A stretch of 64,000 nucleotides of DNA from Ascoidea rubescens DSM 1968 (lineage: Eukaryota; Ascomycota; Saccharomycetes; Ascoideales; Ascoideaceae): positions 22,835 to 86,834 of the forward strand of contig NW_017962914.1 in the NCBI RefSeq assembly GCF_001661345.1, written 5' to 3'. A program made the translations under genes and the position numbers. Each line of letters opens with the position of its first letter. Position 1 is the stretch's first letter. This document shows, in pieces, positions 21,216-29,858 of the stretch. A model generated the notes under the pieces. That model worked only from the letters and a program-made list of their open reading frames with translations, did no database searches and was not told the origin of the DNA.

Positions 21216-22118
21216 ATGAGTAGTTGGAGTCGTACCACCAGCAGATTCATCAAGGACTCTACCAATTTAAAGGACAGTTACATTCGGTCACAGGAGAACT
21301 TTCTCAAAAAGTACCAGCTCGAGCACCAGAGATCTGTGCTTCCCAAAGTCCCCGAAAAGCTCAGGTTTAACGACGACTTTGCAAAGAGAAAGTATGTTCC
21401 AGGCGATAGAGTGGTTATAGTCAAGGGTCCTCTCAAGGGAACTGTCACCAAAATCGATTCTTTTGACGCAAACACCAATGGATACACTCTTGTGCATGGT
21501 CCCCACAAAAAGATTGCAGTTCCCAAGTGTTTGTGGGTGGCAGGGCAAAAGAGTCATGTAACCCAATTCCCAGAGCCTGTTACGCAGGATTATATCAAGT
21601 TGATTGCTATTCGTAAAGATCCTACCACAGGGCTGAAGACCGATGTCATTATCGATGATGTGGAATTCCGTGGCGAGTATTTTGATTCGGTATACCAACG
21701 ATTTTTGCCCAAGAGATATGTCAAATATAATCCACAGGCATTGATACCCTGGCCTGAACTAAATGTTCCAGAAGAAATTGGAGAATGGACCACATCGAGG
21801 GAAGATGCTAAGAAAAAGAGTTTTTTCATCAGCTCGATTTTTTCAAGTGGAATACCCAAGGCAGCATTGGAATCATTGAGAAATCCTTACTCCAAATATA
21901 ATACAGGTGTTTATACCAATCACGATATCAGAATGTTGACACCTCCAACCATCCCATTAACTGAAACTAAGAAAAAATACCTCGAAGAGAGAGAAATGCT
22001 TAGGGCCAGAGAGAAATACGAGATCTCTCAAAAGACTAAGGACTACATCAGCAAGAGAGTTAGTGATTACATAAAAGAGCAAAAAGAGTTTGAGGCTAAA
22101 GAAAAGGAGAAGAATTGA
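21216..22118 (+). CDS. MRPL40: Mitochondrial large ribosomal subunit protein uL24m (YmL40)
   Basis: This 300-residue protein has a KOW motif near residues 62-90 (Y-V-P-G-D-R-V-V-I-V-K-G-P-L-K-G-T-V) followed by V-P-K-C-L-W-V-A-G, typical of the bacterial L24 family. The extended C-terminus is typical of yeast Mrpl40 (297 residues in S. cerevisiae). R-F-L-P-K-R-Y-V-K-Y-N-P-Q near residue 165 and the charged helical tail also fit. The start at 21216 is the first ATG in frame. The basic N-terminus could serve as mitochondrial targeting. Confidence 0.93.
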   Translation: MSSWSRTTSRFIKDSTNLKDSYIRSQENFLKKYQLEHQRSVLPKVPEKLRFNDDFAKRKYVPGDRVVIVKGPLKGTVTKIDSFDANTNGYTLVHGPHKKIAVPKCLWVAGQKSHVTQFPEPVTQDYIKLIAIRKDPTTGLKTDVIIDDVEFRGEYFDSVYQRFLPKRYVKYNPQALIPWPELNVPEEIGEWTTSREDAKKKSFFISSIFSSGIPKAALESLRNPYSKYNTGVYTNHDIRMLTPPTIPLTETKKKYLEEREMLRAREKYEISQKTKDYISKRVSDYIKEQKEFEAKEKEKN

Positions 22119-22202
22119 AAGTGAAAACAACAGTACCAGTGTTGATAGAAATTGATTAATTTTTTATAGTGATATCTTGTATATACGTTATTACTGTTTT
22201 TA

Positions 22203-22206
<4 letters not shown>

Positions 22207-22236
<30 letters not shown>
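22207..22236. repeat. (TTA)n microsatellite downstream of MRPL40
   Basis: About ten trinucleotide units lie in the 3' flank of MRPL40. Confidence 0.85.
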
Positions 22237-22439
22237 TAATATTACGATTACTATTATTACTGTTGTTTTGAAATATGTAATTAAAGTGTAGATTCATTTT
22301 GTCAATCAAAAGCACTAGATTTAATTTTCTGTTTAGGTGTTTTTTCAAAAACAGAACAAAAAATACGTATTATTAATGCTAGATTGTATATAGCGCTTTC
22401 TATCACAATTCAGTAGCTTGAAAGATTCAAATGCCGGTC

Positions 22440-22911
22440 TCTAAACAAATTTAATGGGTATAAAGTGCAAATCTTAAATGTTATTGTTATTTAATACTCA
22501 TTCTATTTATTTGGTCCAGGATATTTCAAAAGCTTTCTCGGCATTTTAGCGGTCTTCAACCGGCTTTCAACGGCTTTCAACGATTTATCACATAACCTCT
22601 CAATTCTTTACTGGTGGACAAGGAAATTTCCTCAAGCAAGTTTTGAACATGTTTGGAACATGTTTGGAACTTCAGTCAAGTGATATGTAAAAAAATTTGT
22701 GAAATTGAATTTGATAGCTTTAGTTTAAAATTTTCAGCCAAATGACTTTATAATTAAATTACAGATATTGGCAATAGATATTTACAATGCTGATCTTGTT
22801 GACAAATGTACTGAAAACAAAATACAATCTTTCAAAGTTGCAGAAAGAGCAAAAGCGGCAGCTCAAATATTTGCTAATGGAAATGGGCTATTTTCAAAAA
22901 GATATATATGA
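22440..22911 (+). other. Possible exon fragments or gene relic; no complete gene
   Basis: Two coding-like open stretches are visible. One runs about 22551-22691 with residues F-F-T-G-G-Q-G-N-F-L-K-Q-V before an in-frame stop. The other runs from an acceptor-like TTACAG at about 22765 to a TGA near 22910 and reads I-L-A-I-D-I-Y-N-A-D-L-V-D-K, then A-E-R-A-K-A-A-A-Q-I-F. Composition is richer in G and C than neighbouring intergenic DNA. I could not join them in one frame with convincing splice sites and do not recognise the product. The first piece contains a tandem 12-base repeat (ACATGTTTGGAA). Confidence 0.25.
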
Positions 22912-23071
22912 AAAAGATATAGAACAGAATGAAAATAGAGAGATAGATTAAATAGATGCTGATGGAGACGTAGGATAGATTGGATGGAGACTATAATTTA
23001 TATCAAATGAAGAAAGTAACAGAAACAAGCATTGAAAAAGAGAATAGAAATAATCAAGCGTTACCCGATTC

Positions 23072-23280
23072 TTAAGGATTACTAAGATCCCCCAATGATT
23101 GATTGCACTCCCCTTTAGTATCACAACATTTTTTCCTGTGCATGAAGAGAGTATTTTTCTTGTCCTCAAATCCAACTGGAGTGGGCACTTTTTCTCGTCC
23201 ACCGCTAGTAGTAGTTGTAGCTATTATGCAGATAGTGGTTGTGATGATGCATGCAGCATTGTGAACGCATACGCATGCAT
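23072..23280 (-). CDS. Possible tiny spliced gene, 46-residue Cys-containing protein
   Basis: On the minus strand an 8-base exon (23280-23273, ATG CAT GC) is followed by a donor GTATGC at 23272, an acceptor CTACTAG ending at 23205, and exon 2 (23204-23072, stop TAA). The product reads M-H-A-G-G-R-E-K-V-P-T-P-V-G-F-E-D-K-K, then T-L-F-M-H-R-K-K-C-C and ends L-S-N-P. The composition (charged, with a C-C pair, few Asn) looks like a real short conserved protein rather than random AT-rich sequence, and the 68-base intron is of ordinary size. I cannot name it, and the branch site is weak. Overlapping open frames on both strands are treated as shadows. Confidence 0.35.
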
Positions 23281-23552
23281 TTCAACAATCATAACCCGGG
23301 AGCTCCTTTTGCTTCAGAGTTGTCTCTTTGTGTATTCCAATATTGTTGTATTGAAAACAAGAAAACAAAAATACAATCCACTGTTTATTCCAGAGGTCTG
23401 TATTTGGAATATGTTCAAGTTGAATTGCAAATTGAAAGAAGTTAAACAACACCCTTGTCAACTATTGTATCAAAATGACCTATTGCTTACAAAGCATTTT
23501 TGTTGTAGCTGATTTTTGCGATTCTAAAATTGATGCTATTAAATAAAACAGT

Positions 23553-24557
23553 TCAGAATGGTTTGGCACATTTACGCTTCTCTGTTAATCCAGTTATTGG
23601 GTCAATCATAGTTTGCCAATCTATGGGATACAACAAATTGTTGCTTCCATCAGAGGCTCTTGCAAGCACCACCCCTAAATCGTTTCTTGTAGTTGATAAA
23701 TAGTAATTGGACCCATCACCTAGTGACAATACCAATGCCCTCACGATATCACCAGGCATAAAACAGTCGTTTATCTGCACTTTATCCTTATCCATATCTC
23801 TGACATCTTGTGATCTGATTACGCCTTTGAAATTTTCACCCAAATTCAAACTTGAAGAGCTGACTGAAGCTGAAGATGCAGTGGCTAGAATCGAAGTCAA
23901 TGCGCCCGAACCACCTCCAGGAGATATTTCACCATACCCATTGCTCGCTATACCAGAATCTTTTAAAACTGTCTGCTGAAACTGATTTCCTCGTTCAACT
24001 ACTAATATCTCGCAAAATGCCTGTCTTATTGATATTTTTGAAATCTTCACTAGAACAATGTCGCCCTCATGTGGCAAGTTGCTGGAAAATAAATTGAGTT
24101 TTTCACTCAACACTTCATTGCTTATTATTGGTTTATCATCATCGTCTTTATCATTATTGCTGTTATCCTGGTCAATATCCATTGAATCTTTGTCGTTTTT
24201 ACACATTACTCGAGGAATTCTGTTAAAGACGTTATTTTTGGGCAAAACAGATATTAGATACTTCTTGATCTGAAAGTCCACATTTTGAGTCTTGCTGGCA
24301 CCAGCGTTGTTTTTATCGTATTTATTTTCGTCATTTGCTGATGGGTCGTCAACGTTATCAGCAAGTGGTTGCAATCTGACCTTCCCCAATATTGTCGAGG
24401 CTATTATTGGGCTCCTTTCGTTATTCCCAATCGAAATCGAGTCGTACTTGGTGCCTGGACCAGAAATGAACTTTCTCACAGTCCTCGACTCAAATGCTTC
24501 ATAAGTAGGACAGAGAGCTTGGCCAGGCACCACATAACCAGGTATTTGAATTGTCAT
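23553..24557 (-). CDS. CSL4: Exosome cap subunit Csl4
   Basis: This is an RNA-binding cap subunit of the 3'-5' RNA exosome (334 residues from the ATG at 24557). The N-terminal domain has V-V-P-G-Q-A-L-C-P near residues 8-16 and a G-P-G-T-K-Y motif near 32-38. An S1 domain contains L-P-H-E-G-D-I-V-L-V-K near 165 and F-K-G-V-I-R-S-Q-D-V-R near 245. The C-terminus L-G-D-G-S-N-Y-Y-L-S-T-T-R-N-D-L-G-V-V and E-K-R-K-C-A-K-P-F is nearly identical to yeast Csl4. An Asn/Asp-rich insert lies near residues 125-145. The frame upstream of 24557 has no ATG, fixing this start. Confidence 0.96.
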   Translation of the reverse strand: MTIQIPGYVVPGQALCPTYEAFESRTVRKFISGPGTKYDSISIGNNERSPIIASTILGKVRLQPLADNVDDPSANDENKYDKNNAGASKTQNVDFQIKKYLISVLPKNNVFNRIPRVMCKNDKDSMDIDQDNSNNDKDDDDKPIISNEVLSEKLNLFSSNLPHEGDIVLVKISKISIRQAFCEILVVERGNQFQQTVLKDSGIASNGYGEISPGGGSGALTSILATASSASVSSSSLNLGENFKGVIRSQDVRDMDKDKVQINDCFMPGDIVRALVLSLGDGSNYYLSTTRNDLGVVLARASDGSNNLLYPIDWQTMIDPITGLTEKRKCAKPF

Positions 24558-24842
24558 TGTAGAAATTACAGTACCACACCACAAACAATATACGCTCAAG
24601 CACCAAAACCAACAGCAGCAGCAATATTGATCTCAAGTCACCAATGGCTTTTATCTCACTGATCTGAATAAATCCAAGTTAAAAATTGTTTCCATCAAAA
24701 TTTAGTCTTGGATTTTCGCTTCACGTGCGTGAAATCTCTTCATAATATGATTTGAAATAAAAAAAACTTTAGATTTTTCTCTGTTGATATCAAAATAAAA
24801 AATATAAAAGACGATGAAAAGTAGCATTATTTAAGGAAATAA
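24558..24842. promoter_or_regulatory. Divergent CSL4/TatD promoter with CACGTGCGTG
   Basis: CACGTG lies at 24722-24727 within a near-palindromic TTCACGTGCGTGAA. The same ten-base CACGTGCGTG occurs in the divergent promoter at 41509. Sequence downstream of it is A-rich toward the nuclease gene. Confidence 0.45.
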
Positions 24843-26072
24843 ATGATAAATATATTCAAAAGTGTTAGGAGCAACCCACCTTATAGCAAATTAAGAAGTA
24901 CTGATTTAATAAGAAAAACAATGACTACAACTAGCGATTGCGACAACAATGTTTATAGACCTAGATATTTTGATATTGGTGTCAATTTGACAGATAAAAT
25001 GTTCAAAGGACGTTACAATGACAGGCATCATCACAGCAGTGATTTGGATGAGGTTATATATCGTGCAAAGCTATTCAATGTCAACAAGATGCTAGTCACT
25101 GGGTCTTCATTCAAGGAGAGCAAACACTGTATTGATATCTGCTCTAGATATACAAATTTATACTCAACAGTTGGTGTTCATCCATGTTCTGTCACAGAGT
25201 TTGTCCAAGATGGAGTGGATCCAGATAAGCATTTGCAAGAGATTAAAGAACTATGCATGGAGGGTAAAAAAAAGGGGATTGTAAAAGCATTTGGAGAGAT
25301 AGGATTGGATTATGACAGATTATTTTTCTCATCTAAAGAACTTCAACAAGAGTATTTCAAGAAACAATTGGAGATATCAATTGAGCTAGAATTGCCATTG
25401 TTTTTGCATCTGAGAGCATCTACAGATGATTTCATTCAAATAATTAAACCATATCTAAGTAGGATGAAGAAAAATGGAGTGATACATTCATTTACTGGTA
25501 CAGAAGAAGAATTGAACAAATTTTTAGAATTGGGATTTTATGTTAGTGTTAATGGATGTTCATTTAAAACCGATGAAAATTTAAAAGTTGCCTCGAAGAT
25601 TCCATTGGACAAATTGTTGATTGAGACAGATGCACCATGGTGTGAAATTAAAAGAACACATCCTAGTTATAAATATTTAACTCAATATCCAAATTTTTAT
25701 TATCCTAAAGTGAAAATAATAGAAGAAGAGATTAAGAATCTGGCTAACAATAATAATAATAATAATAAAATTAAAACTAAAGGTAGAAATAAAGAACCAA
25801 AAATTAATTATCATGAATTTTTGCCATTTCCAAATATCAAAAAGGAACACTACAATAAATTTTTCAATTCAGATAATTTTGACAATAACTCTAATTTTAT
25901 AGATGAGTTTAAGTTTAAATTACCTCTTATCAAATCGAGAAATGAGCCTGTTTGTATCGGATTTGTTGCAGAAGTTATGAGTAAACTTAAGGATGTTGAG
26001 CCTAAGGAATTGATTGAAACTTGTTACTTAAATAGTTGTAAGTTGTTTGAACTAGAGGAAAATGATAATTAA
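24843..26072 (+). CDS. TatD-family metal-dependent 3'-5' DNase
   Basis: This 409-residue protein matches the TatD nuclease family (yeast YBL055C, 418 residues), which acts in DNA degradation and repair-type processes. The metal-site motifs are in order: Y-F-D-I-G-V-N-L-T-D near residue 43, G-V-H-P near 116, G-E-I-G-L-D-Y-D near 156 (catalytic Glu), F-L-H-L-R near 196, V-I-H-S-F-T-G-T near 218 and L-L-I-E-T-D-A-P-W near 262. A basic N-terminal stretch could be a mitochondrial presequence; an internal ATG at residue 27 would remove it. An Asn/Lys-rich insert sits near 300-320. One CTG codon falls in the F-L-H-x-R motif, where other family members have Ser, Cys or Met. Confidence 0.93.
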   Translation: MINIFKSVRSNPPYSKLRSTDLIRKTMTTTSDCDNNVYRPRYFDIGVNLTDKMFKGRYNDRHHHSSDLDEVIYRAKLFNVNKMLVTGSSFKESKHCIDICSRYTNLYSTVGVHPCSVTEFVQDGVDPDKHLQEIKELCMEGKKKGIVKAFGEIGLDYDRLFFSSKELQQEYFKKQLEISIELELPLFLHLRASTDDFIQIIKPYLSRMKKNGVIHSFTGTEEELNKFLELGFYVSVNGCSFKTDENLKVASKIPLDKLLIETDAPWCEIKRTHPSYKYLTQYPNFYYPKVKIIEEEIKNLANNNNNNNKIKTKGRNKEPKINYHEFLPFPNIKKEHYNKFFNSDNFDNNSNFIDEFKFKLPLIKSRNEPVCIGFVAEVMSKLKDVEPKELIETCYLNSCKLFELEENDN

Positions 26073-26119
26073 ATAGATCAAGATGTATAGGGTTTTCTTA
26101 CGTTTCAAAGGAATAATAG

Positions 26120-26120
<1 letters not shown>

Positions 26121-26178
<58 letters not shown>
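26121..26178. repeat. (TTA)n microsatellite
   Basis: About nineteen uninterrupted trinucleotide units lie between the nuclease gene and the GTPase gene. Confidence 0.9.
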
Positions 26179-26179
<1 letters not shown>

Positions 26180-26453
26180 CATATTGATAGAAATTTTTTT
26201 AAATCGTTCAAATAGTTTATGTTTAAGTTTAACTTTTGAGTGACTAATCAATAGAATAAATCGATAACCAAAGGAACTATGCTTTAAAACATTTTGATAT
26301 CAGAGAAGTTAATTAAAGAGTTTTTGAAACAAAACCCAACTATTAATCCTATGGTATTATATTATGTTTTGCTCTTTTCGTTCGAAAAAAAATCTTGTTT
26401 ATTGAATCAAGAGTTATAAATCACGCCCTGTTTTCCCAAATCAAACAATACTA

Positions 26454-26644
26454 TCAAACAACCAAAAAATAATATATTCCAAATGTCCAACAAACTAGTT
26501 ATGGTTGGTGAAAGTGCATGTGGGAAAACATGTTTGATTCGTCGGTATNTCAAACAACCAAAAAATAATATATTCCAAATGTCCAACAAACTAGTTATGG
26601 TTGGTGAAAGTGCATGTGGGAAAACATGTTTGATTCGTCGGTAT
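26454..26644. repeat. 95-bp exact direct duplication around a single N (assembly join)
   Basis: Bases 26454-26548 are repeated identically as 26550-26644, with one N at 26549 between them. Both copies include the promoter-proximal bases, the ATG and the P-loop codons of the GTPase. An N exactly between two identical copies is what results when overlapping contig ends are joined without merging. The biological sequence most likely has one copy. Confidence 0.93.
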
Positions 26645-27178
26645 CTTGAAAATAATTACAATGACAAGGAGGGCACAACAGCAAGTTTTTACAAAAAGGA
26701 ACATTCCACCACCATAGATGGTATAACTCACAGTTTCGATTTGTGGGATACTGGTGGTCAAGAAGATTACGATAATTTGAGAAAATTATCATATGCAGAT
26801 GCAAAAGCGTTTTTGGTGTGTTATTCTGTTGATCAGCCCCAAGAACTTGAAAGTGTGCTTCTCAAATGGATGTCTGAAGTCAGGGAGCATTGTCCTAAAA
26901 CTCCCATTGTATTAGTTGCTTGCAAGACAGATCTAAGAAAGAGCGCACAAAGAAGAAGTGAATTGAGAGCAAATGGATATTCAATGGTAACTACTGCAAA
27001 AGGAGATGAATTGGCAAGAAAATTTAAATTGAGAGAGTTTTGTGTAGAGAGGTTTTATGAGACTTCAAGTCTTACTGGCAAAGGTGTTGATCAACTTTTT
27101 GAGGAAACATTTAGAATGATTGTAACAAAAGAGAACACAAAGTTCCGTGAGCGCTATGGGTGCTGTTCGATAATTTGA
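26579..27178 (+). CDS. Divergent Rho-family small GTPase with altered catalytic residues
   Basis: This 199-residue GTPase has a Rho-type order of motifs. The P-loop G-E-S-A-C-G-K-T is at residues 9-16, D-T-G-G-Q-E-D-Y near 59-66, C-K-T-D-L near 117, a Rho-type charged insert near 121-145, E-T-S-S-L near 157 and a C-terminal C-C-S-I-I prenylation box. Canonical Rho has G-D-G-A-C-G-K-T and D-T-A-G-Q. Here Ser replaces the Gly equivalent to Ras residue 12, and Gly replaces the Ala equivalent to Ras residue 59, while the catalytic Gln is kept. The switch I region does not contain the usual P-T-V-F-E-N-Y. The true start is the ATG at 26579; the earlier copy at 26483 is an assembly duplicate. I do not match it to a named Rho subfamily. 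Confidence 0.88.
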   Translation: MSNKLVMVGESACGKTCLIRRYLENNYNDKEGTTASFYKKEHSTTIDGITHSFDLWDTGGQEDYDNLRKLSYADAKAFLVCYSVDQPQELESVLLKWMSEVREHCPKTPIVLVACKTDLRKSAQRRSELRANGYSMVTTAKGDELARKFKLREFCVERFYETSSLTGKGVDQLFEETFRMIVTKENTKFRERYGCCSII

Positions 27179-27721
27179 TAAATACTTGATTTGTGGGTTT
27201 GAATATAACCTCTATGTTGAAACCAGTATTGCGTTTGCATTCTTGCAATCATATTTACAAATTTATTGCAAATATGATTGCAACATTTAGTTTATGGAGC
27301 TAAACTAAATAATAGACTGAAATAATTAATATACCAAATTATCCAATAAACAAAGCAATGATGAATAACCATGACGTTTCCATTAGAATTCCCAAATTCT
27401 GCCTGTGTGATCCAAAAACTTGGATGTTGCCTCCAGTCACGTGTTGATGCAGCTCAAGAAAGACCTGTTCTATCTGTACCCTCCAACAGACTCAAATCGT
27501 CCTGATTTTATCACCATTCTTCATATCAGGACTTAAAAAGTTATTTTAACAGAGAGGCCATCAAAATTGTAAATAACTTTTATTTTCTCAATGGAAAAAA
27601 GAGTTTCACCATTATTCAATGCTTTTATTTCACCAGAAACTGCAACCAACATAAAGTGTCTTTTATGAACTTTGAAATACTTTCTTTAACCAGATTTTTG
27701 AAATCACCAAAATTCTTGAGG
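27179..27721. other. Intergenic region with a CACGTG and a short coding-like stretch
   Basis: The interval separates the GTPase from the broken LRR gene. Around 27350-27540 the sequence is less AT-rich, and all three plus-strand frames contain short open pieces of 29-44 codons. One reads L-M-Q-L-K-K-D-L-F-Y-L-Y-P-P. CACGTG lies at 27438-27443. I cannot support a complete gene. Confidence 0.35.
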
Positions 27722-29497
27722 TCAAATCATTATTTCGACATTAGAGGATATTTCAGTCATCCATTCAGTATCTTTTAACAGATCACCACTCAAACAAATA
27801 TAATCGGCATTTGGCAAATAGAAATTCGTATTTGATTCATTTCCGTTATCCACAAGTTCAATCTTGGTGATTTCATTGTTTGATAGATCAAGATCAATTA
27901 AATACAAAAATGTATTTTTTTAGATTTCAAATTTTTTCAACAAGTTGTGTTCCAAATATAACCTTTTTAATTTAGGAAAAAAATTACCACCAAACGATTT
28001 AATTCTATTCAGTTCTAAGTTTAATTCTTCCAATTGTAATAAATTTCCAAACTCGTGATTAATCCCATCAATATTATTAAATGACAAATTCAATTCTGTA
28101 AGATTGATAAATTTGCCGAAATTTGTTACTTTACGCAATTCATTGCGATGCATTTTTAATGATTTCAAGCTAGGAAAATCAACGGAATTTGAAATCGCAA
28201 TTGTATGAACCTTATTGTATTTTACATTTAATTTTTCGACATTTCTCAAGTAATTTAAATTAAAAGTTTCTGTTATATCCAAATTTGAAACTAATGACTG
28301 CGCTATACTTAAATCCAGAACTAAACATATGGAGGTAATTTCATTTTCAGCCAAATTTAACAAAGTTGAGTAACAGTTATTTTCAATTGTTTTTATCTTA
28401 TTATAAGATAAATCTAGATCTTTTAACTTTAGCAAATTTGAAAGATTTTCAATTTTACTAAGATTATTCTAACTTAGATACAAGCAGTTTAATTGAGTTA
28501 AATGCACCAAATTTTCAATTTTATTGATATAATTTGCAGATAGATTTAATTTTGTTAAATTACTCAAATTTTCTGATAAATTTTCAATTTAATTAATATT
28601 ATTACCAGATAAATTAAGGGATTTTAAGTTTATTAAAGCTGATAAGTTCTTAATTTTTTGAATATCATTGGAATTTATATCCAATCTGGATAAGCTAATC
28701 AATTTGGATAATTTTTCAATTTTTTCAATATCATTAAAATTTAATTTAAGAACTGATAAATTTGGTAGTGCTGATAAATTGTCAATTTTATTTATATTAT
28801 TGCGAGATAAATCCAAATATCTTAGATTGACTACATTTTCAAATAGATTTGTCATTTCAGATATTTTGTTATGAGATAAGTTTAAGCTTTTCAATTTTTT
28901 TAAATCAAACAATGAACTAGTTTTATTCTTTCCATTTTGAAATATATCCAAACCTCCAGAGTATGTCACATTATTCTCCTCATCGCCATTAAAAGGAGTG
29001 GTAAAAGGTTCTTTACATACAAATTTAAATCTTATTAATGAATGAGCATTGTTCAGCCAGAGTAATCTAAATATGTTATTTAGAACTCGATCATCAGGTT
29101 GTTCATTGTGATTGAAAATATCAAACGAAATTGTCTCTATTTTTTTCCCAAACAGGATAATTTTTTCAAAATATGGATCTTTAATTAATTTATATTCCAC
29201 ACTTAAGAACAACTCATTCAAATGGTTTAGGAATTGAGACTTGAACAAAAAGAAATCGCAGAAACGAATGTATATCTTATATTCAGCACATTGATAATTC
29301 CCAAGATAATCGTCCACAGAACTCCTGAAATAAACTGACTGGAATATTATTGACAAAGCAATGTCTTTTATGGCCTCAGAATCATGTAGTGTAAACAACC
29401 AAAGTTTGTCAAATGGAAGATAGAACAATATAGTTTCAAAGAAACTAAATGGCAAATCAAATAGATCTTTTCTAGCAACAGAAGATTTTAGCATCAT
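27722..29497 (-). pseudogene. Leucine-rich-repeat protein gene broken by three in-frame stops
   Basis: One frame of 592 codons runs from the ATG at 29497 to a final stop at 27722. Stops interrupt it at 28589-28591 (TAA), about 28471 (TAG) and 27920-27922 (TAA), with no frameshift. The N-terminus (residues about 10-50, L-F-D-L-P-F-S-F-F-E-T-I-L-F-Y-L-P) resembles a degenerate F-box. From about residue 205 onward it is a run of 22-residue leucine-rich repeats of the form L-x-x-L-x-L-S-x-N-x-I-x-K-I-x-N-L. The repeat periodicity continues across all three stops; the first replaces a position that is Lys in neighbouring repeats. The product, if any, would be truncated at residue 302. It could function as a shortened protein, but a nonsense-inactivated gene is simplest. 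Confidence 0.85.
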
Positions 29498-29858
29498 TTA
29501 GACAGAGCTTTATTCTCTAGTTATTTTCACAGTCAAAAGATCCAACAACACAAGCGACATTTTCAATATTTATATAGTTCTAGAATTATTTTCAAAACAG
29601 TTCTACCAGACGAATAATTTTTACCCATCAATGGCAAATTTTTTGTTTTTTATTTTCAGCACAGAATTTTGCCACCCACTGCTGTGGAACTATATGCAGT
29701 GTCACGCATCTCATGGTTGTTTTTTTTTGAAATTTTTTTTTTTTGTTTTGGGATAAGATTGAAATTTTCATGATAAAGATGTTATTTGTAGAGAATAATT
29801 CATAATTTCCAATTTATACTTCGTTTATAAAGTGTTGTTAATTTTTTGTATATTATAA
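29498..29858. promoter_or_regulatory. Divergent promoter of the LRR pseudogene and ENP2
   Basis: The sequence is AT-rich with long T-runs near 29720-29745. No recognisable factor site is seen beyond poly(dA:dT), which is typical of nucleosome-depleted yeast promoters. Confidence 0.4.

Noticed and set aside
22948-23202. 84-codon minus-strand frame
   Set aside because: Another frame of the same strand gives a more protein-like spliced candidate. This one ends in low-complexity hydrophobic sequence.
26483-26578. In-frame second P-loop copy upstream of the GTPase
   Set aside because: The duplication is exact and centred on an N, which indicates an assembly artefact rather than a tandem domain.
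27447-27536. Short frame reading M-Q-L-K-K-D-L-F-Y-L-Y-P-P between the GTPase and the LRR relic
   Set aside because: It looks protein-like but is only 29 codons from its ATG, with no splice support. Kept as a note only.
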